This document shows positions 55,334-63,943 of a DNA stretch of 64,000 nt, piece by piece. The DNA is taken from positions 22,858 through 86,857 of the forward strand of contig JANYKN010000034.1 in the NCBI GenBank assembly GCA_025361565.1, read 5' to 3'. Each line of letters opens with the position of its first letter. The first letter of the stretch is position 1. Origin of the DNA: Bacteroidota bacterium. Its GTDB lineage: Bacteria; Bacteroidota; Bacteroidia; Bacteroidales; NBLH01. The notes below the pieces were generated by a model, which was not told where the DNA came from, did no database searches, and saw only the letters and a program-made list of their open reading frames with translations. The position numbers and the translations under genes were made by a program.

Positions 55334-56113
55334 ATGCAGGAAGATCTTAGAATTACTACCATCCAAACCAATTTGTATTGGGAGGATGTTTCAAAAAATC
55401 TTGATAATTTTGAAAATAAAATTGCAGCAATTAATAATAACACAGATATTATAGTTCTTCCTGAAATGTTTTCTACAGGTTTTTCAATGGCTACTGAAAA
55501 ATTATCACAAACCATGGATGGTAATTCGATAATCTGGATGAAAAGAATGGCTGTATCTTCCAGCGCGATGATAATAGGAAGTCTTATCATTCATGATCAA
55601 GGAAAATATGTAAATCGTTTGTTGGCAGTGGAACCGAATGGTAAAATTCAATATTATGATAAGAAACATTTGTTTGCAATGGCTGGCGAGAATCAAAGTT
55701 ATTCTGCGGGAGCAAATAAACTTATCTTTGAATTCAAAGGTTGGAGAATTTTCCCCTTGATTTGTTACGATTTACGTTTTCCTGTTTGGAGTCGTAATCA
55801 GAACAATTATGATATTTTGATATATGTGGCTAATTGGCCCGAAAAGAGGAGTAATCATTGGAAAATCCTTTTACAGGCGCGTGCAATAGAAAATCAATCC
55901 TTTGTAGTAGGTGTAAATAGGATAGGAGAGGATGGAAATAAATTTCATTATTCTGGTGATACTTGTGTTATTAGTCCCTTGGGTCAAAATATTAGTAAGA
56001 CAGAAGCCTATAAAGAAAGTGTTGAAACCATTACCATTAATAAAAAAAAATTGGATTTGGTGCGAAAAACACTTCCTTTTGCAATGGATAGCGACCCTTT
56101 TACTCTGCTTTAG
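55334..56113 (+). CDS. Carbon-nitrogen hydrolase (nitrilase superfamily, omega-amidase-like)
   Basis: 259 residues, typical length. The catalytic triad is visible: Glu44 in VLPEMFSTGFSM, Lys110 in YDKKHLFAMAGE, Cys144 in ICYDLRFPVWSR. The sequence around the triad and YDILIYVANWPEKR are like YafV/omega-amidases, which hydrolyse 2-oxoglutaramate and related omega-amides. Cytoplasmic. The stop overlaps the last 4 bases of the convergent barrel gene. Confidence 0.93.
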   Translation: MQEDLRITTIQTNLYWEDVSKNLDNFENKIAAINNNTDIIVLPEMFSTGFSMATEKLSQTMDGNSIIWMKRMAVSSSAMIIGSLIIHDQGKYVNRLLAVEPNGKIQYYDKKHLFAMAGENQSYSAGANKLIFEFKGWRIFPLICYDLRFPVWSRNQNNYDILIYVANWPEKRSNHWKILLQARAIENQSFVVGVNRIGEDGNKFHYSGDTCVISPLGQNISKTEAYKESVETITINKKKLDLVRKTLPFAMDSDPFTLL

Positions 56114-56652
56114 AATGAAAAACCAATCCTGATAACAGGATTTGCATATGGAGTTAGCTCCGTTTGATTCAGGTTCCACAAAACTAGTAAATACATTCCA
56201 CTTCGTTCACCAAACTTTTGAAAATACCCACCACCTACCAAATAATTTTCAATCCATTGTCTTTTAGTTTCGGTAGCGGTATAATAAACCTTAATATTTA
56301 AGGCTTCTGCTTCGGCGTGTGCAAATAATCCTTCAAACAAGAAGAATCGTGCAAAAACACTACCTCCATAAGTAGAATAGTTAATTGGATAATTGTAGCT
56401 ATTATCATTATAAAAACTATAAGTTAAACCAATACCCGGTTGAAATCTGGGGGTAACTTTATAGCCAACTATAGGGGCAACTTCAATTAATGTAACCTGC
56501 CCGAATTGCAGCCCAATACCTCCTCCAAAAAATAATTTATCTTTTATGGGTTCTTTTTTCTTAGGAGTTTCAAAATATTGGCCGTTAACCTGGATTGTAA
56601 TTAAGCAAAGGAATGTAAATACAGAAATGATAAGCAGTGCTTTATTTTTCAT
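56110..56652 (-). CDS. Small outer-membrane beta-barrel-like protein
   Basis: 180 residues with a signal peptide (MKNKALLIISVFTFLCLITIQVNGQ). The mature part alternates polar and hydrophobic residues in short strands (KLFFGGGIGLQFGQVTLIEVAPIVGYKVTPRFQPGIGLTYSF) and ends with a terminal Phe (VIRIGFSF), as expected of outer-membrane proteins recognised by BamA. The size suits an 8-stranded barrel. Function is unknown. A candidate -7 box is at 56703-56710. Confidence 0.8.
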   Translation of the reverse strand: MKNKALLIISVFTFLCLITIQVNGQYFETPKKKEPIKDKLFFGGGIGLQFGQVTLIEVAPIVGYKVTPRFQPGIGLTYSFYNDNSYNYPINYSTYGGSVFARFFLFEGLFAHAEAEALNIKVYYTATETKRQWIENYLVGGGYFQKFGERSGMYLLVLWNLNQTELTPYANPVIRIGFSF

Positions 56653-56702
56653 ATATTTTGCTTTAAATTTTATTTTAGTTTTAAGATTGATGCACTTAAA
56701 TG

Positions 56703-56710
56703 CAAAGATA
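56703..56710 (-). promoter_or_regulatory. Candidate -7 box for the small barrel gene
   Basis: On the minus strand it reads TATCTTTG, matching TAnnTTTG, 51 bases before the start codon. Confidence 0.35.
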
Positions 56711-56869
56711 TAATTGTTTACAAAGCAAAAGTAAAAATAAATTCAGATACAACACTCATTCAATTAAGACCATTATTTAAAGTTTAACGTACTTTTATTT
56801 TTATTTTCTTTTTTTAATAACTATTTTGTGAAGCCTTTTCTTTTCAAATTATAAATTATTCGGGCAAGT

Positions 56870-57262
56870 ATGGATCAAAAATTTCACAACAGATATGTAA
56901 ATGTTGAAATGTGCGTTGACTCGCCAAAAATATTGCTTGATACTGCCAATTCCATTTTTATAATTGAGGGACCTTCATATCCTGAAGATGCATTCGAGGT
57001 ATATGAATGTGTACTTAAATGGTTAATCCAAAATAATTTTCGCTTTGAAAACCAGTTGAATTGTAAATTTAAATTCAAAGTATTAAGTTCTGCTTCTCGT
57101 AAAATAATCTTAGAAATACTGATGGGACTTGAAAAAGCATCTAAGAATAACAACAATATCAGGGTACAGTGGTATTATGAAAAATATGATGAAGATATGA
57201 TGGAAGCTGGCGAAGATTTGTCTGACAATTTTGATATCCCGTTCGAATCCATTTCAATTTAG
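56870..57262 (+). CDS. SiaC-family regulatory phosphoprotein (DUF1987)
   Basis: 130 residues, the family's normal length. Diagnostic segments are IIEGPSYPEDAFEVYECVLKWLIQN, CKFKFKVLSSASRKIILEILMGL and VQWYYEKYDEDMMEAGEDLSD. In Pseudomonas, SiaC is phosphorylated by SiaB and dephosphorylated by the SpoIIE phosphatase SiaA, controlling a diguanylate cyclase and aggregation. Here no SiaB or cyclase gene is adjacent, but two SpoIIE phosphatases lie elsewhere in the window. The serine cluster LSSASRK is the likely phosphorylation region by analogy. Confidence 0.85.
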   Translation: MDQKFHNRYVNVEMCVDSPKILLDTANSIFIIEGPSYPEDAFEVYECVLKWLIQNNFRFENQLNCKFKFKVLSSASRKIILEILMGLEKASKNNNNIRVQWYYEKYDEDMMEAGEDLSDNFDIPFESISI

Positions 57263-57395
57263 AAATTATTCAAAAAAAGTTCAAATTCCCATTTTATAAA
57301 ACGCTTTGTGTGCAAAAAAATATCAGTTATCTCTGATTATTATAAAGTTGCCACATTTTTGTATTCGATCATTCAATAGTTCCAATTCCGAATTT

Positions 57396-58478
57396 CTATT
57401 TATCATAAATTTTTGCTGTAATCTCACCCTGAAGCACCATTAATCCATTCATGGCTAATGCCCTCATTTCATCTTCGCCGGGATAAACATGTACCGGAGC
57501 AATCCTGAAAACTCTTTCAATAATTTTATTTACAAAATATTTACTGTTTGCAATGCCCCCAGTAATCAAAATTGCATCTACTTTTCCTTTAAGCACAGGG
57601 AACATACTTCCAATTGACTTCGAAACCTGATATGCCATTGCATCAAAATAGAATTTAGATTCTTCATCGCCATTCATTGCATTTTTTTCAACTTCGTAGG
57701 CACTATTGGTTCCTAGGTAAGCTACCAGTCCACCTTCACCTTTAATCATGCTTTTAATTTTTTCTTTAGAGTAATGGCCACTAAAACACATATTTACCAA
57801 ATCACCAATAGGCAAAGTACCACTGCGTTCCGGGGAGAATGGCCCTTCGCCGTCAAGTGCCTGGTTTACATCAATTACCCTTCCCCTTTCATGGGCTCCA
57901 ATCGATATTCCTCCACCTAGGTGCACAACAATCAGGTTCATTTCCTCATATGCTTTCATTACTGATTTAGCATGCAAGCGGGCAACAGCCTTTTGGTTAA
58001 GAGCATGAAAAATTGATTTACGCCTGAAAGCCGGATGTCCTGAAACTCTTGCAAGTGGCGAAAGTTCGTCAACTACAACTGGATCAGCAATATATGCAGT
58101 GGCATCGGGAAGAATTTTAGCTATTTCATTTGCAATTAATCCACCTAAATTACTGGCATGCTCTCCAAGTTTTGTATCTATTAAATCGTTTATTAGATTT
58201 TCATTAACCTCGTATATTCCTGATTCTATGGGTTTTATCAATCCACCACGTCCAACAACAGCCTTTATTAAATTAAGTTTTATGTCTGCTTTCTTTAATT
58301 CTTCTAATATGATTAATTTCCTGAATTCTTTCTGTTCAGCAATAGTCGCAAATTTTTTTAATTCCTTGTTTTCGTGGTTTATTGTCTTTAAAAACAAAGG
58401 ATTTGTATTTTGAAATACTGCAATTTTTGTTGATGTAGAGCCAGGATTAATGGCTAAAACATGAAGATTTTCCATCAT
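57396..58478 (-). CDS. buk: Butyrate kinase (or branched-chain acyl kinase)
   Basis: 360 residues, full length. The ASKHA kinase motifs are AINPGSTSTKIAVF, VGRGG, VVHLGGGISIGAHERGRVIDVNQALDGEGPFSPERSGTLP, GEGGLVAYLGTNSA and ILITGGIANS. The enzyme makes butyrate and ATP from butyryl phosphate; it may also take isobutyrate and similar acids. It follows the phosphotransbutyrylase gene (ptb) and is the last gene of the fermentation cluster. Confidence 0.93.
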   Translation of the reverse strand: MMENLHVLAINPGSTSTKIAVFQNTNPLFLKTINHENKELKKFATIAEQKEFRKLIILEELKKADIKLNLIKAVVGRGGLIKPIESGIYEVNENLINDLIDTKLGEHASNLGGLIANEIAKILPDATAYIADPVVVDELSPLARVSGHPAFRRKSIFHALNQKAVARLHAKSVMKAYEEMNLIVVHLGGGISIGAHERGRVIDVNQALDGEGPFSPERSGTLPIGDLVNMCFSGHYSKEKIKSMIKGEGGLVAYLGTNSAYEVEKNAMNGDEESKFYFDAMAYQVSKSIGSMFPVLKGKVDAILITGGIANSKYFVNKIIERVFRIAPVHVYPGEDEMRALAMNGLMVLQGEITAKIYDK

Positions 58479-58672
58479 ATATTAAGTAAGAATTATATTA
58501 TTTCTTAAATTTCAATAAGTTAATGTAATTGAATTAGATTTTATTAGTAAACGGAATTAAAAAATATTATCCAAAATTAATGATTAATATAACTCCTTTT
58601 TTGAATAAAATAAATGACAATTGGGTCTTTTTGTGGATAACCAAATATTTAAGAATTTGCATTAAAATTATA

Positions 58673-59569
58673 TTAATTAGCTCCAAGTGCAGCCAAATAA
58701 ATACTATTTAGTTTTGCATCTTCCGAATCTGCCCTTGAAGTTAGCACAATTGGTGATTTTGCTCCAAGTATAACTGCAGCTAATTTTGAATCAGTGAAAA
58801 AGCCCAGAGTTTTATACAAAATATTTCCTGCTTCAATATTTGGCATTATCAGTACATCAGCATCTCCTGCCACATCACTTACAATTCCTTTATGTTCAGC
58901 ACTTATTTTGCTTATTGCATTATCAAAAGCAAGTGGACCGTCGATGATACATTTAGCAATTTGACCTCTTTCTGCCATTTTCGAAAGGATGGCTGCATCC
59001 ATTGTTGAAGGCATTGCTTCACTTACAGTTTCAACAGCTGAAACAATTGCTACTTTTGGATTTACTATTCCAATTTTTGCGAGATAATTAACTGCATTAT
59101 TTATAATGCCTACTTTCTCTTTTAAATTGGGGGCAATATTCATTGCAACATCAGTTATTCCAAGCAATTTGTGATATGCTTTAACCTCAAAAATTGCAAA
59201 GTGTGAAAGTAAATTCCCAATATTAAGTCCCCATTCCTTATTCAACACACCTTTTAGTAATATTGATGTTGAAATGTTTCCTTTCATTAATATTTGGGCA
59301 TTGCCTTCGTTTATTAGCTTAACTGCAATTTCAACACATTTGCTTTTATCTTTTTCGTGTATGATGTCTATCCCTTTCAAATCTAGCTTATTAACTGATG
59401 CGATTTGTGTAATTTGATCTTTATCGCCTACACATATCAGCTCAATAATGCCTTTTTGATGAGCAGTTAAAGCCGCTTCGATAGCATGTTCATCTTGGGC
59501 AACTGCCAAAACCATTCTTTTTTTTGATATTTTAGCTTGATTAAATAGATCTTCAAGTTTTGAATACAT
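58673..59569 (-). CDS. ptb: Phosphate butyryltransferase (Pta/Ptb family)
   Basis: 298 residues from the ATG at 59569 (MYSKLEDLFNQAKISKKR); the frame is open upstream, but 59570-59596 covers the ackA terminator hairpin, so the shorter start is favoured. The family core is clear: IICVGDKDQITQIA, LMKGNISTSILLKGVLNKEWGL, ITDVAMNIAPNL, and ADVLIMPNIEAGNILYKTLGFF. It converts butyryl-CoA and phosphate to butyryl phosphate for the kinase encoded downstream (buk). Confidence 0.9.
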   Translation of the reverse strand: MYSKLEDLFNQAKISKKRMVLAVAQDEHAIEAALTAHQKGIIELICVGDKDQITQIASVNKLDLKGIDIIHEKDKSKCVEIAVKLINEGNAQILMKGNISTSILLKGVLNKEWGLNIGNLLSHFAIFEVKAYHKLLGITDVAMNIAPNLKEKVGIINNAVNYLAKIGIVNPKVAIVSAVETVSEAMPSTMDAAILSKMAERGQIAKCIIDGPLAFDNAISKISAEHKGIVSDVAGDADVLIMPNIEAGNILYKTLGFFTDSKLAAVILGAKSPIVLTSRADSEDAKLNSIYLAALGAN

Positions 59570-59594
59570 AAAAAATACAATTAAGTTAAAAAGC

Positions 59595-59624
59595 AAGTGC
59601 CATTTTTTAAATAAAATGGCACTT
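59595..59624 (-). terminator. Intrinsic terminator after ackA
   Basis: A perfect 12-base stem, AAGTGCCATTTT (59595-59606) with AAAATGGCACTT (59613-59624), and on the minus strand a T-rich tail (GCTTTTTAAC). It lies 11 bp after the ackA stop and separates pta-hbd-ackA from ptb-buk. Confidence 0.75.
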
Positions 59625-59634
59625 TAAATTAAAA

Positions 59635-60840
59635 TTATTTTAAATCGTTTACAATGAATAAGGTATCCTTTGCAATAACTAATTCTTCATTGGTTGGAAT
59701 TACCATTATTTTCACCCTTGAATCCTCCGCCTGAATCATTGCCTCACGTTTTCTAAGGCCTTTATTGATACTATGGTCAAGCTTTATACCCAGATATTCT
59801 AGATTTTCGGTTGTTAATCGTCTAACAAGATCATCGTTCTCTCCAATTCCACCTGTAAATATTAAAATATCAATTCCACCCATTGCAGCTGCGTAAGCGC
59901 CAATGTATTTTTTTATTCTATAGGTATACATTTCCAGACCAAGTTTTGCTCTTTCATTTCCTTGTTCCATGGCAATTTCAATTTCTCGCATATCTGATGA
60001 AACGCCTGTAATACCTAACATACCGCTGTGTTTGTTGATAAGTGTACGTGAAGCATCAGTGCCTATTTCTTCTTTTTCCATCAAATAGAGTAAAACTCCC
60101 AAATCAAGATCACCGGCCCTGGTACCCATCATTAACCCTTCAACCGGTGTTAATCCCATTGAAGTATCAATTGATTTGCCGTTTTTAATTGCAGTGATTG
60201 AGGCTCCATTTCCAAGATGACAAGCAACAATTTTTTGAGTATTAATATCAACACCCAAAGTATTGCAGCCTCTTTCCACTACAAAGCGATAACTTGTTCC
60301 ATGAAATCCATACTTTCTGATCCCATATTTTTTATAAAGTGTGTATGGAAGTGCATACATAAATGCATTTTCAGGCATGGTTTGGTGATATGCAGTGTCG
60401 AATACAGCCACTTGAGGCACATTGGGTAGAAGGGCACTCATCGCTAAAATCCCTTTATAATTTGCAGGATTATGAAGAGGTGCCAATTCACTTACTTTGT
60501 AGATATCTTTTTTAACTTTCTCGTCAATTAATACACTTTTGGTGAATTTTTCACCTCCATGTGCAACCCTGTGGCCTACAGCGTGAATTTCATCTAAGCT
60601 TTTTAGGCAACCGTGCTTTGTACTCACTAAAACGCCAAGTATATATTCAATTCCTATCTGGTGATCAAGGATATCTCCCTGAAACACTACCTCTGGGGAA
60701 TCTTCTTTTTCATATTCCATGTAGGAACCTTTTAGCCCTATTTTTTCAACAATACCTTTAACAAGAACCCTATTCTCATCCATTTCGAAGAGCTGATATT
60801 TTATAGATGAACTTCCACAGTTCAATACCATTATTTTCAT
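59635..60840 (-). CDS. ackA: Acetate kinase
   Basis: 401 residues, full length. Motifs: NCGSSSIKYQLF, VGHRVAHGGEKF, VFDTAYHQTMPENAFMYALPY, YGFHGTSYRFV, CHLGNGASITAIKNGKSIDTSMGLTPVEGLMMGTRAGDLD and ILIFTGGIGENDD. It makes ATP and acetate from acetyl phosphate supplied by pta, which is two genes upstream. A strong terminator follows. Confidence 0.96.
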   Translation of the reverse strand: MKIMVLNCGSSSIKYQLFEMDENRVLVKGIVEKIGLKGSYMEYEKEDSPEVVFQGDILDHQIGIEYILGVLVSTKHGCLKSLDEIHAVGHRVAHGGEKFTKSVLIDEKVKKDIYKVSELAPLHNPANYKGILAMSALLPNVPQVAVFDTAYHQTMPENAFMYALPYTLYKKYGIRKYGFHGTSYRFVVERGCNTLGVDINTQKIVACHLGNGASITAIKNGKSIDTSMGLTPVEGLMMGTRAGDLDLGVLLYLMEKEEIGTDASRTLINKHSGMLGITGVSSDMREIEIAMEQGNERAKLGLEMYTYRIKKYIGAYAAAMGGIDILIFTGGIGENDDLVRRLTTENLEYLGIKLDHSINKGLRKREAMIQAEDSRVKIMVIPTNEELVIAKDTLFIVNDLK

Positions 60841-60894
60841 TTATTGTTTTCTTTTTGGTTATTACCCTTTTTAATATTGATCAATCAAGTATTT

Positions 60895-61887
60895 CTATTT
60901 GCAATCCGAAACCTTAATCATTTCGGCAATTTTATTTCCTTGCTCATCGTAGTTATAGAAGCCTGTTCCATTTTTTCTACCCAATCTGTTAGCTCTCACA
61001 AGCTTTTTCAGAACAGGAGAAGGCTTATATTTCAAATCACCGAACTCTTTATACAGATTATCCATCCATCTAACTACTTTGTCAAGACCAATCTTATCGG
61101 CCATTTCAAATGGTCCTAAGGGCAAGCCCATTCCATTTCGCATGGTAAGATCAATACTCTCTTTCGAAGCTACTCCTTCCATAAGTACTTCGCAGGCTTC
61201 ACCGATTAAAGCAATAAATAAACGTACGCTTATTAATCCCGGTGATTCATCTACCATAATTGGAATTTTACCAATCAATGTAGTGAATTTGTGTACATTT
61301 TCACAAATTTCTTCGCTGGTTTGTAAACCCCTTACTACTTCTACAACATTCGCACCTGGCGAAGTTGTTGAAAAATGAAGACTTATACATCTATCTTTGA
61401 ATTTTAGTTCCGATGAGAGTTCAGTAATCACAATAGTAGAAGAATTGGTAGCAATAATAGCATCACGGCCTACATTTTCTTCAATTTTCCTGAAAACTTC
61501 CTTTCTGATTGCAATACTGGACTCTGGAATTTTCGAAAGTATCGATTCAATTACCAAATCACAATCCTTAAAATCTTTATAATCCAAAGTTCCTTTAATT
61601 CTTGATAGAACTGATCGCTTTTCTCCACTGGTCATGCCCCAATGTTCAATCCTGCTATCAAGCTCCTCTGCCATTTCTTTAAATGATTGATCGATCTTTT
61701 CCTGAGACATATCAAGAATTACTACATCAATTCCTTGCGTAGCAATCATTAAAACAATTCGTTGACCGGTTGATCCTGCACCTACAACACCAATTTGTCC
61801 AAAATGTGCTTTTGGTCTCCCTTTTTTACTAAGGGCATAATTTTCAATTTGTTCTACAATTTTTTCTTTCATTTTTATATTTTTCAA
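60895..61887 (-). CDS. 3-hydroxyacyl-CoA dehydrogenase family protein
   Basis: 330 residues; the second methionine (61872, MKEKIVEQ) is also a possible start. The NAD-binding motif is GVVGAGSTGQRIV, with VVILDMSQEKID after it. The catalytic region is INPGLISVRLFIALIGEA-like (ESPGLISVRLFIALIGEACEVLMEGVAS) and ISLHFSTTSPGANVVEVVRG, and the C-terminal domain has GLPLGPFEMADKIGLDKVVRWMDNLY. The enzyme class oxidises or reduces 3-hydroxybutyryl-CoA, which fits butyrate fermentation. It lies between pta and ackA, 10 bp after pta. Confidence 0.9.
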   Translation of the reverse strand: MKNIKMKEKIVEQIENYALSKKGRPKAHFGQIGVVGAGSTGQRIVLMIATQGIDVVILDMSQEKIDQSFKEMAEELDSRIEHWGMTSGEKRSVLSRIKGTLDYKDFKDCDLVIESILSKIPESSIAIRKEVFRKIEENVGRDAIIATNSSTIVITELSSELKFKDRCISLHFSTTSPGANVVEVVRGLQTSEEICENVHKFTTLIGKIPIMVDESPGLISVRLFIALIGEACEVLMEGVASKESIDLTMRNGMGLPLGPFEMADKIGLDKVVRWMDNLYKEFGDLKYKPSPVLKKLVRANRLGRKNGTGFYNYDEQGNKIAEMIKVSDCK

Positions 61888-61896
61888 ATCTTAAAA

Positions 61897-62901
61897 TTAT
61901 TTAAGTCCTGCAGCTTGATTTGCAGTAATAGCAATTAAATTTGTGATATCACTAACAGAGCAACCTCTTGATAAATCGTTAATAGGCGCTGCCATTCCTT
62001 GCAGCACAGGGCCAATTGCTTGACAATGTGCTAATCGCTCTACAAGTTTATAAGCAATATTTCCTGTTTCAAGTGTTGGAAATACCAATACATTTGCTTT
62101 TCCTGCAATTGCACTTCCAGGAGCTTTCTTTTGTCCTATTGCTTCAATTATGGCTGCATCTGCTTGCAGTTCACCATCAATTTGTAAATCGGGTGCCATT
62201 TCCTTTGCTATTTTAGTAGCCCTTACTACTTTATCCACCATCTCGTGGCTTGCGCTTCCTTTTGTCGAAAAACTTAACATCGCAATTCGTGGTTCAAAAC
62301 CTGCAATAGCCTGTGTTGTTCTACCAGTTGCTACGGCAATTTCGGCAAGTTCTTTATCTGTAGGATTTGGATGAACAGCGCAATCGGCAAATACCATGAT
62401 TCCGTTTTCTCCAAATTCTTTATCCTTTAAAATCATGATAAATGCTCCAGAAACCACACTGATTCCTGGTGCAGTTTTTACATATTGAAATGCCGGCCGC
62501 AAAACATCTCCGGTTGCATTATTAGCTCCGGCAACTTCGCCATCAGCATCTCCATTTTTGATCATTAGAACAGCCAAATAAAGTGGATCTTCGATTAGTT
62601 TTGAAGCCTCTTCAAGTGTTAATCCTTTGCTTTTTCTTAGCTCTAGCATTAAATTAATGTAGGTTTCTTTTTTCTCATGTTTTAAAGGATCTACAATGGT
62701 TGCCTTGGATATTTGACCAAGCCCCATATTTGATGCCATGCTTTTTATTTCTTCAGGGTTGCCTATAAGAATGATTTGCGCTAATCCTTCTTCAAGTGCT
62801 TCATTTGCGGCTTTTAGGGTTCGTTCTTCTGTACCTTCAGGTAAAACAATCCTCTTGCGATTTAATTTTGCCTTCGCTCTGATTTGTTGTAATAAATCCA
62901 T
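61897..62901 (-). CDS. pta: Phosphate acetyltransferase
   Basis: 334 residues from the ATG at 62901 (MDLLQQIRAKAKLNRKRIVLPEGTEERTLKAANEAL); the frame is open for 16 more codons that do not look coding. Segments typical of the short Pta form: GDADGEVAGANNATGDVLRPAFQYVKT, VFADCAVHPNPTDKELAEIA, LSFSTKGSASHEMVDKV, and ANVLVFPTLETGNIAYKLVERL. It makes acetyl phosphate from acetyl-CoA. It is the first gene of the fermentation operon. Confidence 0.95.
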   Translation of the reverse strand: MDLLQQIRAKAKLNRKRIVLPEGTEERTLKAANEALEEGLAQIILIGNPEEIKSMASNMGLGQISKATIVDPLKHEKKETYINLMLELRKSKGLTLEEASKLIEDPLYLAVLMIKNGDADGEVAGANNATGDVLRPAFQYVKTAPGISVVSGAFIMILKDKEFGENGIMVFADCAVHPNPTDKELAEIAVATGRTTQAIAGFEPRIAMLSFSTKGSASHEMVDKVVRATKIAKEMAPDLQIDGELQADAAIIEAIGQKKAPGSAIAGKANVLVFPTLETGNIAYKLVERLAHCQAIGPVLQGMAAPINDLSRGCSVSDITNLIAITANQAAGLK

Positions 62902-62936
62902 GATTATCAGTATTATATTGATATAGTTTTTCGTTA

Positions 62937-62944
62937 CAAAAATA
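62937..62944 (-). promoter_or_regulatory. Candidate -7 box for the pta operon
   Basis: On the minus strand it reads TATTTTTG, matching TAnnTTTG, 36 bases before the pta start. No clear -33 TTG. The rest of the gap to 63331 shows no gene. Confidence 0.4.
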
Positions 62945-63331
62945 CTCAAAAAGTTTTGATAACGCTTAATATTCTATCATTTTAAAATATGATTAAAAAC
63001 ATCTTTTTTGGTTGCCTTATAATATTTTCAACTTAAGAAGGTATTTTGAATTTTCTATTAAAAAAAGCTGAATTTAAAATGCCTGAAAATTCTAAAATAT
63101 CATTCACTGCATAATTTTGATAAGTTATGTATTTAAGCCATTTGGCGAATTTGATTATATTCAGTAATTTGTCTTTTTAAATAAGTAGCAATTTCTATGT
63201 AATATGTTATTCCCATTAGTTATTCGATATTTTCTAGTTTGTTTGTGCTGGCTACTGGAAATGATTTTTTTATGAAAAATGGATTATTTATTTCGATTAT
63301 TTTAAGTCACTATTAATAAAGTTGTATTAAT
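62945..63331. other. Intergenic region without a gene
   Basis: About 390 bases between divergent genes. Only a minor hairpin GCCA-TT-TGGC (63138-63147) is visible; no ORF, promoter or repeat is supported. Confidence 0.3.
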
Positions 63332-63943
63332 ATGAAAACAAATCCTACCAATTATCAATTTAGTACCAGCATCAATAGAATTTATGCAGGTAACCGTAAT
63401 ATTCCAACGTTGATGAAACTGAAAATCTGGCTTTCAAATGTATTAACAATGATAGGATTGGCCTTTTTTATAATGGGTTTGCCTTTTTCTTTCATATTTC
63501 TTTCGACTTCTACTATTTTCGATCCTTCTTTTAGTGATAAAGATCCTATTATTAATGCCACTGCTACTGAAGCTAAGCCAACCAATTCTTACATTAATAA
63601 TGCTCGTGTTTATGAATATAAGTATGAATATCAGACAAAGGAAGGAAAAACATATTCGGGGTATGGATATAGCACAGGAAATTTGTTTTCTTTAGGAGAT
63701 GAACTTCAAATACATTATAAAGCTGACAATCCTGAATTTTCAAAGGCATTGGATTTACGAACATCTGAATTTGGTGGAGGACTAACTCTTTTCGTCCTTA
63801 TTTTTCCGCTAATTGGTTTAATTATGTTATTTTTTATTACCCGTAAAGCATTAAAACAAATGGCTCAATTTAAAAATAATGTTGGTGAAAAAATTTTGTA
63901 TCTTGCAAAAAAATACAGAAACCAAAATTATGAAAATAATTGA
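63332..63943 (+). CDS. DUF3592-like membrane protein
   Basis: 203 residues. Two TM helices (LTMIGLAFFIMGLPFSFIFL near 40 and GLTLFVLIFPLIGLIMLFFI near 150-170) flank an extracytoplasmic beta segment YEYKYEYQTKEGKTYSGYGYSTGNLFSLGDELQIHY, the typical DUF3592 pattern (Y.V.G..Y.G and a short loop that ends in IHY..DNP). Function is unknown. The last 14 bases overlap the next gene. Confidence 0.75.
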   Translation: MKTNPTNYQFSTSINRIYAGNRNIPTLMKLKIWLSNVLTMIGLAFFIMGLPFSFIFLSTSTIFDPSFSDKDPIINATATEAKPTNSYINNARVYEYKYEYQTKEGKTYSGYGYSTGNLFSLGDELQIHYKADNPEFSKALDLRTSEFGGGLTLFVLIFPLIGLIMLFFITRKALKQMAQFKNNVGEKILYLAKKYRNQNYENN

